7,509 nucleotides of DNA from Anaerolineaceae bacterium UBA6801 (GTDB lineage Bacteria > Chloroflexota > Anaerolineae > Anaerolineales > Anaerolineaceae). Below, piece after piece: positions 1-5,600 of the stretch. The notes beneath the pieces are model-generated. The model made no database searches. It worked only from the letters and a program-made list of their open reading frames with translations, and was not told the origin of the DNA. The position numbers and the translations under genes are program-made. Each line of letters starts with the position of its first letter. Positions within the stretch are counted from its first letter, which is position 1. The stretch lies in the NCBI GenBank assembly GCA_002452315.1, contig DKFH01000068.1, positions 1 through 7,509 of the forward strand. Reading direction: 5' to 3'.

Positions 1-656
1 TTTTTGACCGCTGACTCCAGGGTGATCATCCGCAGGGCAATCAGTAAGAGGGTGTCTAAGCCGATCATCCCGGCCTGCTTGAGGGGGGTTTTCCTGGCGT
101 TGGTTAATTCCTGCCAGAGGGGCTGTTCAGCGGAAAACACGTTTTTATCCACTGCGTTCAGGTCCCCGCCGCAAACCGCCACTTCCTTGAAGTGTACGTA
201 GGAACGGTTTGACTCCGGGAAGCGCGCTTCCATGGTGGGCTGGGTGATGACGTTGTAGTACATCATGCGCGTCGGGTTTGCAGCAATTTGGCTGGCAAGC
301 CAGTCCACCATATGGGGTTTAACCGCAGGGATATCCGCAGAAACGATCAGGGTTTTAGCCCGCTCCGGGTGGTCGATGCGGGTTTGGATCACCCCGCTGC
401 GGATGTTAGCCACCATATCGCCCTGGTCATCCAGGAAGTGCATTGGTTTGGCCGCGTGCAGGCCGCAATCTGCTGGCTGGCCGATCACATACAGTTCAGC
501 CACCGATGCTGCCCCATCCAGCGCATCGATGACCCATTGGGCCATGTATTTGCCCAACAGGTCAATGAAACTGCGCGAGCCGTTGACGCTTTCACTGTAC
601 AGCGGGTCGTCACTGGTTAGATTTCCTCCAGCCAGGATCAGCGCGTCTACTTGCAT
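1..656 (-). CDS. MobA-like nucleotidyltransferase (NTP transferase domain), partial, C-terminus off the left edge
   Basis: This frame stays open from the ATG at 656-654 to base 1, giving 218 residues with no stop. The N-terminus carries the nucleotide-binding LILAGG motif (residues 6-11), followed at 28-46 by a helix region of the 'KALI-GKPM-WV' type (here RSFIDLLGKYMAQWVIDAL). SADIP at 106-110 holds the Asp (D108) expected to bind metal in GT-A fold transferases. RSYVHFKE (151-158) and CGGDL (162-166) match my memory of the MobA-like family in Chloroflexota and other Gram-positive-like bacteria. Such enzymes transfer a nucleotide from an NTP to a sugar, cofactor or alcohol phosphate in the cytoplasm; the substrate here cannot be told. 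The family's usual Lys near position 28 appears as Arg, a conservative change. The start overlaps the stop of the upstream gene by one base (TGATG), and an AGGG lies 10 bases upstream, so translational coupling is likely. The fold is fairly sure; the exact function is unknown. Confidence 0.85.
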   Translation of the reverse strand, partial: MQVDALILAGGNLTSDDPLYSESVNGSRSFIDLLGKYMAQWVIDALDGAASVAELYVIGQPADCGLHAAKPMHFLDDQGDMVANIRSGVIQTRIDHPERAKTLIVSADIPAVKPHMVDWLASQIAANPTRMMYYNVITQPTMEARFPESNRSYVHFKEVAVCGGDLNAVDKNVFSAEQPLWQELTNARKTPLKQAGMIGLDTLLLIALRMITLESAVK

Positions 657-1582
657 CAATTTAACGCCCTGATTTCCGGTTTGAAGCCGACGGAATCGAT
701 CAATTCGGTCATCATTTTGAAGTACGGCTGGTACTGGCGGTAATCGACTTTATCCTTAAATCCGGTGACGCCCAGCAGGGCTGCCTCCATCATATTGGTG
801 CCAAATGACCGGCCTTCGTAGACGGGAGTGGTGGTCATGAGGTATTTAACACCCGCCTGTGTGAACAGTTCCACATCCCTGGGGGTGGTGGTGTTGGTGA
901 CAATCACCTTGCCTTGCAGGTCGTCTGGCATGTAGCGGGTGATGTAGTGGCAGTCGCCAGCAATCACGCTGGCTTGTTGAAAGGCCCACAGGTATTTCGG
1001 CTTACGTTGGTGTTGTTTTTCGCCGGTGGGGTACACCCACTCGAAGGGTAACCTGCTGACGATCGGAATCAATGAGTTGGCCATGATTCTGACGTCTCGT
1101 TCGCTGCGCAGGCGCATCGGGAGCCCCAGTGAGAAGAGCGCATCACCAAAAAGACAGCGATAGCCGGCATCGACAAATGAGCGCAACAGTCCATATCGGT
1201 CAACCGCGGTCATCACCAGGGCGGTCCGGCCGACATGGTTGAGGTATGGGCCGATTTCGGCTTCTAAAATGCCAGCACAGCGCACCTCGAGGGTATTTTT
1301 AAGACCGCAGCCATCCACAACCGGGGTGATTTTTACATCCTTCACCAGGGGGAGCACAGAGTGTAGGGGATACCATTTTCCGGCAAAAAATAAACCCAAA
1401 TCTGTTCCCCCAACGCCAAATGCATCCACTTTGCCATCGAGGTCACGAAACAGCTTCCGGGCAGCCTGCATATCGCCATCGGTGCCGATGCGGCTGATGT
1501 GCACCTCCTGGCCCAGGAGGTTGATAAGCACTGATTTATTGCGTATTGATGACCCAATACTGATGCTAACAGCTTCTTTCAT
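656..1582 (-). CDS. Quinate 5-dehydrogenase-like conserved protein (function unproven)
   Basis: A complete 308-residue protein begins at ATG 1582-1580 behind a purine-rich GAGAGAAG site about six bases upstream. I recognise the family from recall: in Anaerolineae and some Firmicutes similar proteins are annotated 'quinate 5-dehydrogenase'. Conserved-looking blocks are SIGSS (8-12), RIGTDGD (31-37), the Gly-rich DAFGVGGTDL (53-62), VVDGCGLKNTLE (88-99), YPTGEKQ (184-190), VIAGD with RYMPDDLQGK (206-225), VTNTTT (228-233) and the C-terminal GRSFGTNMMEAAL (257-269). I see no signal peptide and no membrane segment, so it is cytoplasmic. I cannot identify a classical dinucleotide-binding GxGxxG, so a quinate or shikimate dehydrogenase activity is an inherited label and not something the sequence proves. 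It is the first gene of a leftward pair with the MobA-like transferase, which suggests that both act in one pathway. The gene is certain; the name is weak. Confidence 0.85.
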   Translation of the reverse strand: MKEAVSISIGSSIRNKSVLINLLGQEVHISRIGTDGDMQAARKLFRDLDGKVDAFGVGGTDLGLFFAGKWYPLHSVLPLVKDVKITPVVDGCGLKNTLEVRCAGILEAEIGPYLNHVGRTALVMTAVDRYGLLRSFVDAGYRCLFGDALFSLGLPMRLRSERDVRIMANSLIPIVSRLPFEWVYPTGEKQHQRKPKYLWAFQQASVIAGDCHYITRYMPDDLQGKVIVTNTTTPRDVELFTQAGVKYLMTTTPVYEGRSFGTNMMEAALLGVTGFKDKVDYRQYQPYFKMMTELIDSVGFKPEIRALN

Positions 1583-1613
1583 TGAATTCTTCTCTCATTC
1601 AGGATGTGGCAGA

Positions 1614-1622
1614 AGTATACCA
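1614..1622 (-). promoter_or_regulatory. Extended -10 promoter element for the leftward pair
   Basis: On the minus strand these bases read TGG TATACT, an extended -10 (TGn plus a five-of-six match to TATAAT). It sits 31 bases upstream of the ATG at 1582, so a transcript would start near 1607 with a leader of about 25 bases. No good -35 hexamer is found at 16-18 bp spacing, which is tolerable for an extended -10. The call rests on motif reading only. Confidence 0.45.
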
Positions 1623-1632
1623 TAACCTTGAT

Positions 1633-1654
1633 GCGCTTAGTTGCTGGCTAGCGC
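1633..1654. repeat. Imperfect inverted repeat between divergent promoters, possible operator
   Basis: GCGCTTAG (1633-1640) and CTAGCGC (1648-1654) are complementary with one unpaired base and are separated by seven bases. The repeat lies between the two divergent -10 elements and overlaps where a leftward -35 would fall. A regulator binding here could control both directions. It is short enough to be chance, and no regulator gene is visible nearby. Confidence 0.25.
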
Positions 1655-1689
1655 CTGATTTCTTGTATCGTTGCAATGCCAACAGACAG

Positions 1690-1695
1690 TATAAT
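1690..1695 (+). promoter_or_regulatory. -10 hexamer (TATAAT) for the HAD hydrolase gene
   Basis: This is a perfect consensus TATAAT placed 26 bases before the TTG start, implying transcription from about 1702 and a very short leader that just includes the Shine-Dalgarno site. The -35 is poor: TTGTAT (1663-1668) would give 21 bp spacing and TTGCAA (1671-1676) only 13 bp. There is no TGn extension. Position and exact match make it credible even so. Confidence 0.5.
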
Positions 1696-1707
1696 ACGGA
1701 CTCAGTC

Positions 1708-1716
1708 AGAGGAGGA
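1708..1716 (+). promoter_or_regulatory. Strong Shine-Dalgarno site fixing a TTG start
   Basis: AGAGGAGGA lies five bases before TTG at 1722-1724. It is close to the full anti-SD complement and supports the rare TTG as the real start. The DxDGT motif comes only ten residues after it, so no later start codon would leave the HAD core intact. Confidence 0.75.
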
Positions 1717-1721
1717 TCCTA

Positions 1722-2381
1722 TTGCCCAACACCAAACGCGCCATCTTATGGGACCTGGATGGCACCATTGTCAATACCTATGCAGGTCATCTGCAGACCT
1801 GGGAGAGTGCCCTGGAGGCTTTTGGCTTTCAGCTTGATAGGGCGTTATTTGTCGAACAATTCGGGCGCAATAACGCCTCATTGCTGCCGGCACTTCTGGG
1901 GTTCGAGCCCGAACCTGACCTGATGACGAAGATCATTGAGACAAAAGAGCGCCTGTTTCTCCAAATTTCCGCTGAATGGATCACTCTCGTCCCTGGAGTG
2001 ATCTCCTGGCTAAAAGCTGCGGCTGAGATGAATTATCTCCAGGCTATCGCTTCTTCAGCGCCGATGGATAACATCCGTGCCATGCTGGCGGTCCATAACC
2101 TCGAGGGCTATTTTGCCACCGTTGTCTCTGGTTCAAACTTGCCTGCCAAACCAGAGCCGGACGTGTTTCTGCGTGCAGCCGAAGTGTTGCAGGTTACCAA
2201 AGAAAATTGCCTGGTGATGGAGGATTCGGTAGCTGGCGTGGCAGGCGCACGAAGAGCGGGTATGTGCTGCATTGCTGTGACGACAACCTGGCCCCGCAGC
2301 AAGTTGTCACAGGCTGACTTTGTGGTAGAGGATTTCACCATGCCATTTATTGAAACCCTGCGAACCCTCTCATGGGCCTGA
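1722..2381 (+). CDS. HAD-superfamily hydrolase, beta-phosphoglucomutase/phosphatase type
   Basis: A complete 219-residue protein starts at TTG behind a strong SD site and ends with TGA at 2379-2381. All four HAD motifs are present: motif I DLDGT with nucleophile D11 and acid/base D13; motif II in AIASSAP with Ser at 111/112; motif III Lys143 in AKPEPDVF; motif IV E167-D168 in MEDSVAGVAGARRAGM. The helical stretch at about 18-90 between motifs I and II is a C1-type cap. The length and the KPEPD and EDSVAGV-A-AGM blocks fit subfamily IA (beta-phosphoglucomutase, phosphoglycolate phosphatase and sugar-phosphate phosphatases). The enzyme should remove or move a phosphoryl group on a small cytoplasmic metabolite through an aspartyl-phosphate; the substrate cannot be read from sequence. 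The position usually Asp in DGT-xDS is Asn18 here. The gene appears to stand alone, divergent from the leftward pair. Confidence 0.9.
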   Translation: MPNTKRAILWDLDGTIVNTYAGHLQTWESALEAFGFQLDRALFVEQFGRNNASLLPALLGFEPEPDLMTKIIETKERLFLQISAEWITLVPGVISWLKAAAEMNYLQAIASSAPMDNIRAMLAVHNLEGYFATVVSGSNLPAKPEPDVFLRAAEVLQVTKENCLVMEDSVAGVAGARRAGMCCIAVTTTWPRSKLSQADFVVEDFTMPFIETLRTLSWA

Positions 2382-2463
2382 TTGATGCTGCTGCTGGTGA
2401 GAATCCATCGCAAATCGAGTTTTTCTGCAATATAATAAGAGGGTAAGAAAGTAATACCTCAGG

Positions 2464-2496
2464 TTTAAACCGTTTGGATTTTGGCGAGATTTAAAC
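2464..2496. repeat. Two copies of TTTAAAC in the leader
   Basis: TTTAAAC occurs at 2464-2470 and 2490-2496, 26 bases apart (about two and a half helical turns). Both copies are followed by a loosely similar T/G-rich stretch (CGTTTGG and TTGGTTG). They lie between the candidate -10 and the gene start. This may be a binding site or chance in an AT-rich leader. Confidence 0.2.
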
Positions 2497-2522
2497 TTGG
2501 TTGAAAATAGCGAACTACTGCT

Positions 2523-2527
2523 AGGAG
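2523..2527 (+). promoter_or_regulatory. Shine-Dalgarno site fixing a GTG start
   Basis: AGGAG ends six bases before GTG at 2534-2536. The nearby ATG at 2545 is in another frame and meets a stop after four codons. The GTG start puts a positively charged stretch (R9, K10, R12) before the hydrophobic core and lipobox, as a signal peptide needs. Confidence 0.7.
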
Positions 2528-2533
2528 CGGTCT

Positions 2534-2623
2534 GTGGTCAGAGGATGTCTTCCCATTAGGAAAGCTCGTTGGGTAAATCTCATTTTTTCTGTGCTGATGA
2601 TCACCAGCCTGGTTTCAGGGTGC
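2534..2623 (+). other. Lipoprotein signal peptide (signal peptidase II type) of the macroglobulin
   Basis: Residues 1-29 hold three basic residues (R9, K10, R12), a hydrophobic core (about 14-27) and the lipobox V-S-G-C ending at Cys30. Signal peptidase II would cleave before Cys30 after diacylglyceryl attachment. The following residues 31-65 are rich in Thr and Pro, typical of a flexible tether that lifts the folded domains off the membrane. Confidence 0.85.
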
Positions 2624-5600
2624 ACCCTGCCCTGGCAAACCCGACCAGAAGTGAAGACCACAGACATCATTGATCCTGAAGTCAGCCCAACTCTTACGCC
2701 CACCCGTGAACCCCGCACTGATCTCCCCCCAGCCCTGGTAGAAGTTAATCCACTGCCTGCCAGCGTGATCGGCTTGAACGAAGTGATCACGCTCTACTTT
2801 AATCAGGGGATGGATGCCAGCTCTGTGGAGGCAGCCCTCCATTTTGAGCCCCGGATCAGTGGACGTTTTGACTGGCAGGATGCCCAAACGGTGACCTTTT
2901 CACCCGACCAACCCTTGCTGGCGGGCAGCCAGCTGCGGTTGACGATCGACACCAGCGCGCAAGCAGCCAACCAAGCGCAGTTGCAGGAACCGGTTGAATT
3001 ACGTTATCAGGTTGCGGATCACCTCCATGTGGTTCAGGTGATGCCCGCTGAAGGCGCTCAGGAGGTTGACCCGGAAAGCGTCGTATTTGTTGTTTTCAAC
3101 CAGCCTGTGGTTGCCCTGGGCGAGACAACCCCTGATGAACCAGGTTTTTGGCTCTCTCCTGAGGTGCCGGGGAGGGGTAAGTGGTTGAATACCAGCACCT
3201 ATATGTTTACACCCGATCCTGGCATGGATGGCGGCAGGGATTATGTAATTCAACTAAATGAGAACCTGATTGCAAATTCTGGCGCTGGATTGGCATCAAC
3301 CCAGCAGCTTGAATATCGTTTTACGACCCTGGAGCCTGACATTGTCAGTGTATTACCCCTCCCGGGCTCACTGCTCAACCTGGATGGCCCGGTAGAGATC
3401 ACCTTCAATGTGCGCATGGACACCGAAAGCGTGGAAGCGAACTTCAGCCTGATGGACCTGGAAGGGAACAGTGTACCTGGGCAGTTTGAGTGGGATCAGA
3501 ACGACCGGCAGCTAAGATTTACACCAACCAGGCTGCTTGCCAGGGAAACCACGTATTACATTCGATTAAGCGAAGAAGCGCGTTCTGCGGGCGGGTTACC
3601 CCTGATTAATGCCCTCGAGACCACCCGGCGATCCTATCCCGTCTTTACCATAGCCACCAGCATTGAACCCCAATTTGAATCCTATTACGATGGATTTGGG
3701 CAATATACGCTTGAATTCACCGCCCCCTTAGAGACCAAAAATATTACTGAACATATCACCCTCGAGCCCGAAGTGGCAGGGGTGAACTATTATGCCGATC
3801 CTGGTGAGCGTAAGCTGTGGATTAATGGATATTTTCAACCAGAGACCACCTATACCCTGGCCATGGCGGCAAGTCTGCAGGATGCGTGGGGCGGTCAACT
3901 TGGCGACCCGGTTGAGATCACGTTTTTAACGCCGCCTGCGCCGCCATCCTTACGCCTGCTCACTGGATATGTGAGTTACAACCTGATTTTTGTTCCGGCG
4001 TCAGAATCGGAATTGGTTATTCAGGCGACGAATATCAGCAGCGTTTCGATTGAGATTTCACCGATTTCGGTGGACGATCTGGTCACCCTGCTCCACCCGG
4101 ATAATTATCGCTACCGGGAGATTTTCCTTCCCGAAGTGCGGGAAGTGACCACACACAGCCTGTCCCTCACGAGTAACCGCCGTGAGGTGGTGACCCTGCC
4201 GATGTTGTATCGAGGAGAGCCGCTGAGGCCGGGAATCTATTACCTGGGGGTGCATACACCAGATATTGCCGAAAATCAGCCCGAAGGATACCAAAAATTT
4301 TTCTTGATTGTCAGCGAGAACAACCTGGTGATGAAGGTTGCTCCTGAACAAACCTTTGTATGGGCGACGCGCCTGGGAGATCTCAGCCCCCTGGTCGATG
4401 CGCCTGTTGTGATGTTCACCACAGACGGGGACTTGCTGACCAAGGGTAGGTTGGATGGTGATGGTCAGTTCACTGCGGAATTTGATCGGGGAGAGAATCC
4501 CTTTGCCACGTATTTTGCCCTGGTGGGGACGCCCGGAGAAGCAGATTTTGCCTTTTCCATCTCCTCCTGGCAGGAGGGTTTTTATTTATATGAACGCGGC
4601 ATCGCGGTGGACACTTTTCCCGCCCAGCTGGATGCCTACATTTACACAGACCGGCCAATCTATCGCCCTGGTGACACGGTTCACTTTAGAGCGGTTGTTT
4701 TTACCCGTGATGACAGTTTTCCATCCTTACCAGCGCTGCAGTCGGTCAAGGTGAGCCTGGTGGGTGATCCCGGCATGGGGGGTATGAGCACGACGCTTTA
4801 TGAGCGAAATTTACCCTTGAGCCAATTTGGAACTGTGGCAGATTCGGTTGAATTGACAGCCGATACGCCCCCAGGCTTTTATTGGATCGAAGTGTCTGTT
4901 GAGGATACCCCGATCAAAGCGCTGTATTTCGATGTGGCGGCATACCGCAAACCTGATATCGATGTTTGGGCTGGTTTTGAAGATGCTGAGTTGCTGGTTG
5001 GGGAGTCCATCCACGCGCAAGCCCAGGCGGATTACTTCTTTGGGATGCCAGCTTCGGGGCAGTCCGTTTCTTGGGGGCTGTATCGCCAGGAAGCTACTTT
5101 TTCACTGCCTGGGTACCATGTTGGTCCGTTGACTGAGTTCTGGCACAGGCCAAATCTACCTGGGTTTTTCACGCCGATGGGCGACTTGATTGTTATTGGC
5201 GAGGGACTCACGGATGGTGAGGGTCATGCCACCTTTTCTTTTACCGCTGATGACCTTGTACTGGAAGAAAGCAAGCCGGGCAGCCTGCATCAGTACAGCC
5301 TGGAAGTGACGGTAACCGACCAGTCGGGCTTCCCGGTCAGCGCGACGGATACGATGCTGGTTCATCCAGAAACCTTTTATATCGGTGTGCAGCCCGAATC
5401 TTATTTTGGCAATGCAGGTCAGTCGTTCAATTTTTCGCTGTTCACGGTGGATTGGGAGGCGACGCCTGCGGGCAGCATCCCGGTTGAGGCTCGGTTTGAG
5501 GCTATCCAATGGGAAGTTGAGGAAACCGGCAACCCTGAAAACCCGTATCAATATACGGAGGTTACTGACCTGATTGCTGGGGCAAGCCCGGTCACGAATC

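Larger units (their letters stand above)
2382..2533 (+). promoter_or_regulatory. Intergenic region with a candidate promoter for the macroglobulin gene
   Basis: This 152-base gap is more AT-rich than its neighbours. TATAAT at 2431-2436 is a perfect -10; the best -35 at 17 bp spacing is TCGCAA (2408-2413), only three of six. Use of it would give a leader of about 90 bases. I find no convincing hairpin plus T-run to terminate the HAD gene, so read-through into the next gene is possible. Confidence 0.4.

Noticed and set aside
265..672. Open frames on the plus strand at 265-672 and 288-620
   Set aside because: They lie antisense to the MobA-like gene, whose motifs (LILAGG, SADIP, CGGDL) are clear; their products are low-complexity and match no family I know.
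1239..1625. Plus-strand open frame of 128 codons
   Set aside because: It is antisense to the conserved 308-residue gene and crosses its promoter; the product is rich in Ser/Pro/Arg as expected of a shadow frame.
2360..2426. Possible terminator after the HAD gene
   Set aside because: TCTCA and TGAGA could pair but over a loop of more than 25 bases, and the T-run at 2420-2424 is not adjacent to any stable stem.
2545..2559. ATG at 2545 as a start for the lipoprotein
   Set aside because: It is in a different frame and stops after four codons; the GTG at 2534 has a good SD site and leads into the signal peptide.
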